From: Dolomedes plantarius
Taxonomy: Eukaryota > Arthropoda > Arachnida > Araneae > Dolomedidae
Assembly: GCA_907164885.2 (NCBI GenBank)
Contig: OU015498.1
Span: 88,952,142-89,016,141, forward strand
Direction of reading: 5' to 3'
DNA: 64,000 nt
Below the pieces are notes generated by a model that was not told the origin of the DNA, searched no databases, and was given only the letters and a program-made list of their open reading frames with translations. A program made the translations under genes and the position numbers. Below, one piece after another: positions 46,360-57,090 of this stretch. Each line of letters begins with the position of its first letter. Positions within the stretch are counted from its first letter, which is position 1.

Positions 46360-46875
46360 CAGTGCCTTGACCTGTTCATAGGGTCCACAGTAGAAAACAT
46401 CCAGTGAGCCAAGTATCCTGGAGGCTAGGTAAGAAACTTGACGGTCGAGGTTGTGATAACTATCCCGTCTGGGTTTAACATCCCTCCCCCCTCTTTCTAG
46501 TCACGAAAAACGGAAGATTGCAAAACTATCATCTAATAGAAAGCTACTGAGGGGTTCTGTATAGGGGCAACGCACCTTTTACCCTCTATGCTCGATTCTG
46601 ATTACTGGGATGTTTCAAACTACTGAGATCATTCCTTTTAGTTATAGTGATGTGTACGAAAAATGATAGATATTGTTCAGATAGAGTTATTAAAAGGTTT
46701 TTTTTAGAACTTATCGATTCAGGATCTGAAAAGTGAGGACCACAGAAAAGGTTGTTTAGAAAATAGCTATATACAGAGGAAAAGGAATTAAAATATGAAG
46801 AGGTATGAGAAATGAAGAGACAATGATAAAAGCTTCATAACAGAGAGAAAAATTAAAATAGAAAAATGGATATAT
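46360..46875. other. No recognisable gene
   Basis: Spacer between the promoter and the Tc1 element. A (TA)n run begins at about 46868. Confidence 0.5.
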
Positions 46876-46882
46876 ATGTATG

Positions 46883-46920
<38 letters not shown>

Positions 46921-46922
<2 letters not shown>

Positions 46923-47822
46923 ATCTACCAATAAGTATTTGGACACCCATGCAAATGAATATATCTGTGGTCCTGATATACGTCACGTCCTCCGTCGTTA
47001 AATATCGTGTAGAAAACAACATTGGCATTAGTCGCATGCAAGATGCCACGAAGTATACCATCCGTAAGAAAGCACATCTGCTTGGTTTTCACGGTCGTGC
47101 TGCCGCCCATAAGGATTTGGTCACAAAGTCCAACCGCGCTGCTTGGTTAAAGCACGTTGAAAGTGGACTACCGTAGATCAGTGGAAACGGGTTCTCTGGA
47201 GCAACGAATCAAGGTTCACCCCCTACTGTTTGAATGTCTGGGTCTGGCGTCTGCCTGGAGAACGCCTCCTGCCAGAATGCATTGTGCTCGCAGTAAAGTT
47301 CGGCGGAGGTGGAATTATGGTCTGGGGGTATTTCTCTTGGTATGGACTGGAACGTTTGGTCTCTATTCATGGTAAGCTCAACGCCGACGCCTATTGCACT
47401 ATTTTGGATGACAATATGCTTCCTACGTTGTGGCAGTTTTACGGGTTGGACCCATGTTACTTCCTGCACGACAGCGCCAGTTGTCAGGTTGCGAGGTCTA
47501 CCATGGATTAGTATGGTGACAATGGGGTCAACCGAATGGACTGGCCTGCCCAGAGCTCAAACCTGAACCTTATCGAGAACCGATTGGACGAGTTGGATCG
47601 AATTAAGGGGTGCAACAACCATACAAAATTGGTGAAGGAACTTACATGTCTTCTCCAAGCCGAGTGGAAGAAAATACCACTAGCATACAAAGACTTGTGT
47701 GAAGCACACCCCGGAGGGTTTAGGCTGTAATTGCCTCTCGTGGAGACTATACCAATTATTGAATATGAATAAATTTTGTTTTACTTTTCTATCACAGGTG
47801 TCCAAATACGCGACATCGCCAT
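46921..47822 (+). mobile_element. Tc1-like transposon, 5'-truncated
   Basis: The inverted ends share GTATTTGGACACC: about 46936-46952 on the left and its complement near 47797-47812 on the right. TA lies just outside. It sits directly after a (TA)n/(CA)n tract (46868-46921). The ~0.9-kb length and the coding content show the N-terminal third of the transposase has been lost. Confidence 0.75.
47000..47730 (+). pseudogene. Tc1-like transposase pseudogene
   Basis: Recognisable pieces occur in several frames in family order. They are LLGFHGRAAAHKDLVTKSNR, then [56 protein letters not shown], then [10 protein letters not shown] where an Asp-rich DDN is normal. Last come LDWPAQS-like and DELDRIKG. 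At least two frameshifts separate them. The SPDLNPIE block with the last catalytic Glu reads SNLNLIEN. Inactive. Confidence 0.85.
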
Positions 47823-47831
47823 ATAATATCG

Positions 47832-47992
47832 CCATAGGGAAACTTCTCTATGGCGACTAGTAATGGCTCCGATAAAGAGTGGCCTTTTGAGGGATGGCCG
47901 TCGAATAGGAGTAGGCGCAGCCCTATGGGGGCCAGTAATGGTTCCAAAAAAAGTGGCCGTTTCGAAGGTTGGCCGGCTAGAGAAGTTCCTAT
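47832..47992 (+). repeat. ~80-bp tandem duplication encoding a repeated peptide
   Basis: Unit 1 (about 47846-47905) and unit 2 (about 47921-47983) share 'ctatgg..g.c.agtaatgg', 'tccgataaagagtggcc' and 'gatggccg'-type blocks. In one plus-strand frame the units read SNGSDKEWPFEGWP and SNGSKKSGRFEGWP. It follows the Tc1 end directly. Origin unknown. A small (TA)n tract follows. Confidence 0.7.
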
Positions 47993-48011
47993 ATATATAT
48001 ATATATATATA

Positions 48012-48850
48012 TATGTGAGAGAGAGAGATGGAAAAAAGTAGCAAGAAAGGAAAATATAGGTTAAAAAAGGGCTACAAAGAGAAGCTAAAAGAAAAAAAGG
48101 GAAAATTCATGTAAACGGAATAGATGAAACGGGAAAAAGCATGTAAATAGAGAAGGGGGAGAAGGGAAGGTTCAGGGACAACGCAAGGAGTGAAAAACAA
48201 TGATAGATAGATAGATAGTAAGAAGGTATCTAAATAATGGATAAAAGAGTACAGGAGAAAATTAATTTAACGAGAAACTCTGTAAATGAGAGATTGATTA
48301 AGTGATTGATTGATTTTGAAAAAGAATAGAAATGTGGAAAAATTCTAAAAGCTAAAGAAATAAGAAAGGCGGAAAAGAAAGTGTACCTTGCATCTTGCCC
48401 TTTAAAAATGTTTATCGCATTTTAAAAATCTGAAATTTGCGTACGTATTTGGCTGAAAAATTTTCACCAGGCAGTCAGGAAACTGTTGAAAATCAAACCA
48501 AGAAAGTGAATATAACATTTATTGCCTTATTGTCGCACATTTACCTAAAACATCTTTCAAACCTGAGAATCAAAAACGTGACGTTCTGATTTCTCTACAG
48601 CAGGTATACTTTACAACGAAAACCTCTCACGCTGTTTTCTAATGAACCTCAACAGAAACTATTTGGCTTTCTTGAATTGATAGTGTAGATCTGAAGCTTT
48701 TTTTTCCTCCATTGCCTGAAACTTCTTACTATAATAGTTACTCCTTTTATTTATATTAGTTATCCACACAGACAGATAATTAGATTATATCTATACTTTA
48801 AGATTTTCCATACAGACATCACATCTTCTGTATCTTTAATACAATATATA
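48012..48850. other. No recognisable gene
   Basis: Purine-rich (AAAG/GATA) sequence to ~48370, then AT-rich. No coding signal. Confidence 0.5.
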
Positions 48851-48851
48851 T

Positions 48852-49008
48852 TCTAACGTAGGATTACGTTCCTCCGAAAAGCAAAATTTCAAACCATCCG
48901 TCCGTACCTCGCGAGTTATAATTTTGGCAGCTCGCCAAACCCAGTCTGTATCGCTTGGGCAAGCAGTGAACAGTTAAACAGAAAAGTACCAAAATGCATC
49001 AAAATTTT

Positions 49009-49056
<48 letters not shown>

Positions 49057-49205
49057 CATACATACATACGTACATATATATAGATACATATATACATAAC
49101 ACATACATACATACATATATACATACAAAAGAGGTAAGCAACGATAAGTAAACCTACGTTGATAACCCGCGGTAGTTTCGTTAGAAGAGACTACCTGAAA
49201 TTTTT
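48852..49205 (+). repeat. Family-A dispersed repeat
   Basis: Starts 'taacgtaggattacgttcct', contains 'cgcgagttataattttggca', 'ccagtctgtatcgcttggg' and a (TA)n/(CATA)n tract at about 49012-49130. It ends in the 'cgttagaagagactacctg' tail. Confidence 0.8.
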
Positions 49206-50262
49206 TCCCACCTGATTTGGACATGGAGAAACTTCTTGGAAACTGTGTGTCAGTTTGTTTCACGCTCAATATTTGCGTATAAACTGACAACTGCCTTGTT
49301 GCAGCAATCACCTATAGACACAAATGCTACATATATATGCAGGGTGCTTTGGTAATGACCACCTAACTTTGGGGTTGAAATTCTCAGATGTATTTATCTA
49401 TCATGAAAGGAGGTAAAAGGACATTGTCATTGAAGATCACAGAGTTCAACCACCGTATTCATTATTCTTAGAAATGACAAATGGCGCTAAAATTATACCT
49501 CAGAATTCAGTTGGCGTTTCACAAGACTTGATGCTATTATGTTAAACGATGCAAGCGCGAATAATTATGTTTAAAAATTGTTTATTATGTTGTTATGGGA
49601 AGACAACCATGTATTTGGTGTTTAGGGCAATAAAGTAATCGGTCTTAAACCGTAGAAATGCGAAATCGTTAAGGTTAAAGACTACGATTTTACAAACTAT
49701 CGAATTTTACAAAGTAATTTAAATACGGAATCAAATTTTGAATCTTTACAAACATTATTAGTTTACACACCTTTTCTCCTCCGTATGTAAGTGTACAAAC
49801 TTAATTTGTCCGATAAATTACTAATTTTACTACCCCCTTTTGAACTTTTCTTAATTTTAATATTTAACCTCAGGCGAACTCTGAGCTAAAAATGACCCGT
49901 GAGAAAATAAGCAGTTTTAGACTACAGGACTTATCTATATAAGGCACTGCTGGACTGCGAAATTTTGTTAAACTAATGACAATTCTCACCACAGCAAATA
50001 AGGTCCACTTTGGGACCTTGGAGTATTAAGTGATGTCTAATTACGTTTCTACATTTACCCTCATCAGTTGAACTTGAGGAACCTTTGTTCAGGGAGGACC
50101 TCATTTCGTTCCCAGAATGACTTAAAAAAAATCTGGTTTTTTTTACACAAAAATGTGTATTTTATTGAAGTTGGACCACTTGTGCCGCCACGGTTACAAT
50201 TTCATGACGTGCTTTATGTCTTAATATTTTAACCGTAAGTAACACACACACACACACACATA
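49206..50262. other. No recognisable gene
   Basis: No domain or transposon structure recognised. A CA/TA tract begins at about 50247. Confidence 0.5.
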
Positions 50263-50292
50263 ATTATATATATATATATACATACACACATA

Positions 50293-51224
50293 CAACCTTT
50301 GTCCAGAAAGTTCGGTGAATGACGTCATAGTACTCACGGTCGTAAGAGTTTGCAACCGGCGCATACCGTGCCGGACGGGTGAAGCCTGGTCTGAACCAGT
50401 TCCTGAGCGGCGGCGCTGCGAGTAAGGTTATCGTGGGGAAACAGTTCATTGTAGAGTGAAGGTGTTGTGCGCTCGGTCGAAATTCAAAATTGGAACAAAT
50501 GGGAATTCGACTTGGCGTATGTGGAGACTTCATCGACATGGTGGATTGAAACCCAAATTTCCTGAAAACCATTGTCACGGGTGACGAGACATGGTGCCTG
50601 ATGTACGATCCCGTCGGTAAGCTTCACGCAGAGTATATGGGGTGACGGTGTCCAGGGTCGCCGAAAAGCAAGAAGCTGCGAAGGGAGAAATCCCGTATCA
50701 AGACAATGCTCGTGGTATTCTTCGACTCTGAGGGTCTCATCCATAAAGAATTCCTCCCTGAGAGCATCACGTTAAATGCCGCTAAGTAAGTTGGATATAC
50801 TGAAATGTCTGCTGCAACGGATCAATTGGGTACACCCCCAGTACGCCAAGCAAGGCAACTGGATCCTGCTTTACGACAATGTCCGGCCACATACTGCCTT
50901 TCTGGTTCAATAGTTCCTGGCCAACAGGCGAGTTATGTCCCCAAATCCCCCCGGATTTGTTCTTGTTCCCCAATTTGAAATCAGCCCTGGAGGGCCACAT
51001 GTTTTCGGACATTTCGGACATCCAACGTAATGCTACGACCCAGCTGAAGGCCATCCCTAAAGACGACTACACCAGGAGTTTCCAAGACTTAACAGCTGTT
51101 TCCAGATGTGCATTACCGCCTACGGGGATTACTTCGAAGGACAGTAACAACTGTTTCCTGTAAGACATTTTAATAATACATTTTAACTATAGACACATTC
51201 ACCGAACTTTCTGGATAAAGGTTG
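50293..51224 (+). mobile_element. Mariner transposon, decayed
   Basis: The ends CAACCTTTGTCCAGAAAGTT and the near complement ('aactttctggataaaggttg') enclose 932 bp. TA lies at the left flank, while the right flank reads CA, one substitution from TA. It sits next to a CA/TA microsatellite. Confidence 0.85.
50460..51163 (+). pseudogene. Mariner transposase pseudogene
   Basis: Plus-strand pieces in family order: FLKTIVTGDETWCLMYDP with the first catalytic Asp at about 50580, then YDNVRPHTAFLVQ with the second at about 50872. Then PPDLFLFPNLKSALEGHMFS follows, where the SPAD Asp motif should precede FLFP. Stops follow TGDETW..EYMG and FLVQ, and the N-terminal DNA-binding part is not readable. 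The last open piece spans 50879-51163. Not functional. Confidence 0.88.
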
Positions 51225-51320
51225 CATATATACATATATATAATTTTAAATCCTTTTATAATGTATGTTTTGGCCAGAATAACATTAAGAAATATATATA
51301 TAACTAGAATTATCTCAAGC

Positions 51321-51590
51321 CCGGAGCACCCTAGTGGTTACTGCATCGGGATTCGGTACTGAGGGAGCTTAGTTCGCTTCCCGACAAGCGCCACTGAATG
51401 CTCTCGAGTTTACGCCTGGTAAGGGTTACTCTCGTGTACCTGTTAAATCTGTTGGCCGAAATTCCCCTCCATAGTATTTGTTGGGAAGATCAATATTCCT
51501 ATGTTCGAGATCCCTGATGCCCCCCTGGAGGTGCTAGGACAAAGTTGGACCGATCCCTGTGCGTGGTGAAAAACATAACAAAACATGGAG
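51321..51590 (+). repeat. tRNA-derived SINE (copy 6)
   Basis: The head 'agcaccctagtggttactgc' with a modified B box ('agttcgcttcccgac') is followed by a body including 'ttacgcctggtaagggtta', 'cgagatccctgatgc' and 'tggaggtgctagg'. It is more diverged than copies 2-4. Confidence 0.65.
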
Positions 51591-51680
51591 CCTCTTCCCA
51601 TTGCCTTGCTGTGATCTTTGCATCTCGAAGTACTGTCAAACTTAGGGGCAAAAGAAAAAGAAACTGTATATTTTATCTGT

Positions 51681-51731
<51 letters not shown>

Positions 51732-51734
<3 letters not shown>

Positions 51735-53125
51735 TGCTGGCCACTGTAAATGCAACACCCTGAAGGAAACATGCAAATAACATGAAATTTACAACATGCA
51801 TTAGCGGAGGTGAGATATGCCAATGGTTAGAATTTCAGCGCAGACGCACATCACGCGCGCCTGTGGCGCCACTTCAAAGCGCTATTTAAGGCTTGGAGAT
51901 TTCGACGATTTTAAGTTCGGCAATTGTGTTTTTCTTGTGGTTTTTTCAAAAAAACGATCAATTATGCCTCGTCGAAAACAGCGATCATCCTTTGATCAAA
52001 TATCCGAGTTCGACAGAGGAAGGATAGTGGCCTACCGAGATTGTGGATTATCTTTCAGGGAAATCGGCAGTCGTGTTGGACGAAACCAAACAACTGTAAT
52101 GCGGATATGTGATCGTTGGATGCAGGAGGGTACGACGGAGCGGCGTGTTCGATCGCATCCACCTCGGCGCACCACTTCACGTGATGACAGGCAAATTGTG
52201 CGCATGGCAGTGACGGATCGCTCAGTCACATCACGAACCATAGCACAGCACATGCAGTCTGTAACGCATCATCCAGTGTCTGCGCGTACCATTCGACGCC
52301 GTTTACAGCAGAGTGGTCTGTCCGCAAGACGTCCATTGCTTTGTCTACCCTTGACGCAAAACCACAGACGTCTCCGCCGCGAATGGTGCGATGACAGAAG
52401 GGTGTGGACGGCAGAATGGAATGAAATTGCCTTTACTGACGAGTCACACTTCTGTCTGCAACACCACGATGGTCGCATTCGAGTCTGGAGACACGGTGAA
52501 GAGAGTATGCTGAACAGCTGCGTTATGCACCGCCACACTGGTCCTGCACCGGGTATTATGGTATGGGGCGGTATTGGATATCACTTTCGCACACCTCTAG
52601 TACGCATTGCCGGTACTTTAAACAGCCAGCGCTACATCTCCGAGGTGTTGGAGCCAGTTGTCCTTCCTTACCTTCAGGGCTTGCCCACAGCCATATTTCA
52701 ACAGGATAAGGCGCGACCACACGTGGGACGCATTGTCCAACGGTTCTTCGTTAATCGCCAGATTGAATTGCTTACCTGGCCGGATCTTTCGCCGATAGAA
52801 AACATGTGGTCCATGGTTGCTCTACGATTGACCCAGATTCCATCCCCAGCTGCCACAGCAGATCAACTTTGGCAACGTGTGGAAGCTGCTTGGTCTGCTG
52901 TACCCCAAGAACTCATCCAAAGTCACTTTGAACCAATGCCGAGGCGTGTGGCAGCGGTGATCTCCAACAATGGCTGCTACTCTGGCTACTGGTTTTGGCA
53001 GGAACCACACTTCACAGAAGTCTATAAATTTAATCATTTGATACTTGGTCAACATGTTATCTACAAAATAAATTTTGTTGTGATATCTCTTGTCTTTCTT
53101 GGTGTTGCAATTTGGGTGGCCAGCA

Positions 53126-53128
<3 letters not shown>
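51732..53128 (+). mobile_element. Tc1-family transposon (Tcb1-like) inside a (TA)n tract
   Basis: Inverted ends CACTGCTGGCCAC and GTGGCCAGCAGTG are flanked by TA within TA-repeat DNA on both sides (51702-51731 and 53129-53186). The interior carries one long transposase frame. Length is 1397 bp. It is the least decayed DNA transposon in the window. Confidence 0.93.
51964..53050 (+). CDS. Tc1-type transposase, near-intact, four-residue gap in the DDE core
   Basis: The natural start is MPRRKQRSSFDQISEFDRGR. The frame is open further upstream to 51817, but that part is terminal repeat. Paired helix-turn-helix domains span ~10-115. Catalytic residues counted from this Met: Asp159 (FTDESHF), Asp248 (QQDKARPH) and Glu279 (SPIENMW). 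Asp-to-Glu spacing is 30, against the family's 34. The usual WPxxSPDLxPIE block reads WPDLSPIE, so four residues (12 bp) are missing in frame. No stop precedes the right terminal repeat, and the frame runs on into (TA)n until 53343. The protein could be made but is probably impaired. Confidence 0.85.
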
Positions 53129-53189
<61 letters not shown>

Positions 53190-53200
53190 GTATATATATA
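53129..53200. repeat. (TA)n microsatellite at the Tc1 3' flank
   Basis: About 28 TA units, then 'cacgtatatatatacac'. Confidence 0.95.
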
Positions 53201-53317
53201 CACCTGTCCGGCAAAAAAAAGGAGATCTAGAGCATGGGTTTTTAGTAAGCCAGTTGAATTTTAAGTTGGAAAAAGCGAAAGATAGGCGAAAGATTTGTAG
53301 AGTCATTGTAATATTAA

Positions 53318-55347
53318 GGTGGGTCGATTTTTACTTTTTTTAAAAATCGAAATCGCCTATGGTGGGAAAAGCTGTGTATTGCTATCAAATGTTTGTAAAA
53401 TTTTTTTTGAAAGCCCGGTCCTTGAAGTTTTTCCAAAAATGTAAAAAAAAACATTTATTTATTTTTAATTTTTTTAGTACCAAAAATTTTAACCGCCAGT
53501 AGTGGAAATTGTTGCATAGCAAGACCCTTTGTTTGTGAATTTTTTTTTTAAAATTAAAATATATTTAGGCCCCCGCCCGACCCTTGAAGTTTCTCCAAAA
53601 ACGTAAAAAAGCATTTTTTATTTATTTTTTAATTTTTTATGCGCCAAAAATTTTAAGTCTGTAGTGGAAATTGTTACATAGCAAGTCCTTTTGTTTGTGA
53701 AAAAAATTATTTTGATATTGTATGATATTTAAAGCGCCCTCTAGGCCAGCGAAATTTTTTTTGAATTTCACTGATAGATGGTCTGATTGTACTGCGCGGT
53801 TTCATAAAAAAATTTCATAAAAAAAGTTTCATAAAAAAGTTTCATAAAAAATTCATGAATGTAAAGAAGTCTACTGGAAAAACAAGTGAAGCTGCAAAAA
53901 TTAATTTAAGAAGGTTTCAAAATGATGCAAAATCTACACTGTTTGATGTCTCAACATGTAAGTGTCATGAAGTTTCATTGTGAACATGTGAAAAGTCAAG
54001 AAAAATGCCGGTTTTGGAACAAGAATTTTTGAAGGACCAGAGATCTTGGACGAAAATGTATATGTGGAATTTGGACGCAAAAATTACTAGGGTGCTAAAA
54101 CTTAGAGTGGCAAGGAAAGCAATAGATGCTGAACGTGTTGATAAGCAAAAATCTGAAACTGAGATAAATAGCCAACTTTAACAAAGTGAAAGTATTATGG
54201 ATGGTAGCTCTAATTCTGAAAGTGAAGATGATTTTTATTTTAATGAGGATTTTAAGCAAGTTGCTACATCTTCAAAAGAAGTGGGCAGCTCCAAAAGTGT
54301 ATGCAGAAGTTTGGTTTCTCACTAAAAGTGAGCCTTCATGCACAGCTGGTTCACAGAATCTTTGGGAAGTTATACATTACTCAAGATATCTGAGCAATGA
54401 GCTGAAATTAGTAGTGGATCCTGTAATGCAAATGAATGATTTTATGGTCACCCAGAAAACCTACTGATTGACATGATCAACGACAAAAGATCCTATGTGA
54501 GGAAATTAGGCTTCAGAAGAATCATGAAGGCTCGAACACTTCCCAATGAAAGAACTTGTAATTTTGTCATTCCGCCTCTCAAATTTCACGCTAACGACTG
54601 TGCAGAACTGATCAATTGGATGAAATGTTCACTTACAGAACCTCCACTGACTAAACATATACCCAGTGCAGAAATTGAGAAAATGGCTGAAATAGGTGGC
54701 TTTATTGAAAGTAAGCTGTGGACTCTCCCATGCCGTACACAAGATGTCGAAAGGGCAGTCATGTGAAAAAGGGCAGTCGAAAGTGTCAGAGGCATCCTCA
54801 TCTGTCTGTGGAACAGATAGTCGCGACGACTTTATACATACAACATTGGCGTCTCGAAAGCTGATACCAAACTTCGAAAATAAGGCAAAATATAAAGTAA
54901 AAAATTGCTATATCACTAAACAGTGAAATAAATGCGCCCATATTTGGTTGGGAGTGTGGGCGGGTGCTGGAGGAATTCGAATGCAGCCACCTCCTAGTGG
55001 TGAATTCTGGGCTATTCTGCCATAATTTTGGCAAAATAAGCAAAGAGCTGTCTTAACCCTTTGACACAGATGGAACATTGAATTTGACAATGACTTGGAT
55101 TTTTAAAAATGTTTATTAAAAATTCTGCTTCAAAGGGTTATAATATCAAAATTTCGCTGGCCTAGCGGGGGCTTTAAATATGATACGATATCAAAATAAA
55201 TTTTTTCACACACAAAGGGTCTTTCTATGCAACAATTCTCACTACAGGCGGTTAAAATTTCTAATACGTAAGAAAATTTAAAAATAAATAGAAAATGCAT
55301 TTTTTACATTTTTGGAGAAACTTCAAGGGTCGAGCGGCCAAAATATA
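53318..55347 (+). mobile_element. Long-inverted-repeat DNA element of uncertain class, 3' end cut off by Tigger
   Basis: The left arm (to ~53770) and right arm (55138-55347) are inverted copies. Shared landmarks include 'gcccggtccttgaagttt', 'gtggaaattgttgcatagca' and 'ggccagcgaaatttt'. The left arm is itself a ~170-bp tandem duplication (about 53400 and 53570). TTAA at 53314-53317 precedes GGTGGGTCG, a plausible left terminus. The right arm stops where the Tigger element begins (55348), so the far end lies beyond this window. Confidence 0.7.
53865..54930 (+). pseudogene. Decayed ORF of an arthropod repeat-protein family (function unknown)
   Basis: Plus-strand pieces in shifting frames: a Cys/His cluster (FDVSTCKCHEVSL), then MPVLEQEFLKDQRSW and DAKITRVLKLRVARKAIDAE. 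Next are HYSRYLSNELKLV, SYVRKLGFRRIMKARTLPNE, LKFHANDCAELINWMK, and at the end LPCRTQDVERAVM with SRDDFIHTTLASRKLIPNFE. This order resembles a multicopy protein I remember from aphid and spider genomes, probably encoded by a DNA element. No DDE motif is recognisable. Several frameshifts and stops are present. Confidence 0.6.
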
Positions 55348-56525
55348 CAGTGGAACCTCGGTTTACGAACTTAATTCTTTCCAAGACTTGGTTCGCAAAC
55401 CGAAACCTTCGTAAACGAAGCAGCTTTTCCCATATAAATTAATGGATGAAGAATTAATCCGTTCACCCCCTAGAACATAGTTATTTTTACCTGGATTTTA
55501 CGGATTAAGTTATAAAGAAATAGAGAAAATAAATGAAAACAGAATTTATTATCAAGAACTAACACATGATAATTGTTCAGTACAGTATTTTAGCCTTGTA
55601 GTAGATAATTGCTGGTGCAGATGGTTGATTGTTGAAAAGGGAGGGAGGACTACGTATGTTACTGCTTGGAAGGTAAGTTATCTTCCGTAATATCACTAGG
55701 CAATTCTGATTTTAGTGTTTTTACTCTTCGTTTACTTTCAATCTGACTAGCTATTTTGGAACAAGAAACTGATCCAAAGAAATTTTCATTTTGCTTTTCT
55801 GAAGAATTTCACAGAAGTGGGACATCACATTGTCATTTAGAATATTAACTGCTCTATTGGTCACAGATTTATTAGGGTGATGTTTTTCAATAAATACCTT
55901 CACTTCCCTCTACTTGCTGCAAATTTCTTTTATCATGGCAATGGAAACTTTCTCCATATCATTGTCTTTCTTTGATAAATTCTATTACTGGATAGCGTTC
56001 ACTTATTGACTTTGAAGTTCAACAAGTTCTTCTGTGGTGAGTTCTTCGCCGTGTTCTTCCACCAGCTCCTCCACATCTCCTCAGTCGACCTCCATGCCCA
56101 TACTTTTGCCCATGAACACTATCTAATCTACAACTTCAAAGCCCCTGAAGCTTTTCTCTGGCACACAAGTTGTCCAAAGTTACTTCCAAGCAGACTGTAA
56201 TGTACGATAAGAGATCCCAGGCCTTATAAATAATGTTGATGCAGTTGAGGATATCGAAGTGCTCTTTCCAATAATTTCTCAGGATCAAATAAGTGTCATT
56301 TGTGACTTGAAAACACCTTGAAAAGAGTACCATGATATACAATTTTTAAAAATTAGAAATAACCTGCAGGTCTATAGGCTGAAGCAAAGGAGTCGAGTGG
56401 TAGAAATTTGGAAGTTAATGAAGTTAGATTTGATGTACAGGTCTTTTTCGAAATTTGGAGGATGAGCAGGAGCGTTATCCATGGCTCCTCAATATAGTTT
56501 TTGACACCTGTTTCGAAGACATTAG
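55348..56525 (-). pseudogene. Tigger element, 3' part: transposase C-terminal half and terminal repeat
   Basis: The terminus CAGTGGAACCTCGGTTTACG at 55348, with TA before it, is a classic Tigger end. Minus-strand translation from 56525 gives VFETGVKNYIEEPW, then KFLPLDSFAS (decayed form of the 'FLPPNTT' block). FSRCFQVTNDTYLILRNYWK and EHFDILNCINIIYKAW follow, and finally VEELVEEHGEELTTEELVEL, the acidic C terminus. Stops and frameshifts occur throughout. The 5' part of the same gene is at 62798-63111, separated by the BEL/Pao element and a MITE. Confidence 0.88.
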
Positions 56526-56804
56526 TGGTACGATTTACCACTTAAACTTTGCTGGTTCTTTAACATAATTAATTGATGGACTGTAAATTGGTTCGAAATG
56601 TTTTTATTTTCAACAAACGAGAGTTTTAAATGTGCATACAACGCACCGACGAGACATACCTCCGAACAACAACAAGCTTCGAACGCTTCGAGGTGAATGA
56701 ACTTCGGCATCCATAGGGTTGCCGTACAAAGCAAAATTAGCGCCAAGGGGAAGAATACAGAAGGGGGAACAATAATGGCGCTAAGTGATAGAGAAGCGGT
56801 AACA
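56526..56804 (-). repeat. BEL/Pao 3' LTR
   Basis: 279 bp, TG...CA on the minus strand, identical to the copy at 62322-62600. The purine-rich GCGGGGCGGTA just before it (56805 upward) may be the plus-strand primer tract. Confidence 0.95.
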
Positions 56805-57090
56805 TACCGCCCCGCGTTGCTTGTCTATGACATGCAACACAAATTACAAGACAAGTTACAATAAATTTTCGAAGTTCAGCACAATGCAACAAATTGACAT
56901 TCCGTTTTTTTTTGTTTTTCGTAAATATTAAAGTATATACAATTGTACAGAAAATAAAGTGAAAGTAAATATACAGAAAAATATATATATAAAATTGTAC
57001 AGAAAAATAAAGTTAAAGTAAATATATATACAGAAAAATATACAATTAAGTACGTACAGATCTATTTTGTTTATAACAACTTCAAAGAGA
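56805..57090 (-). other. BEL/Pao 3' untranslated region
   Basis: Between the polyprotein stop and the 3' LTR. It holds near-tandem 'aaagtaaatata.acagaaaa' repeats at about 56955-57055 and no further open reading frame of note. Confidence 0.7.

Noticed and set aside
52032..52538. Minus-strand frames inside the Tcb1-like transposase
   Set aside because: Antisense shadows of a high-GC coding region.
54186..54766. Two adjacent plus-strand frames as an intact host gene
   Set aside because: They are parts of one decayed repeat protein broken by frameshifts, within an inverted-repeat element.
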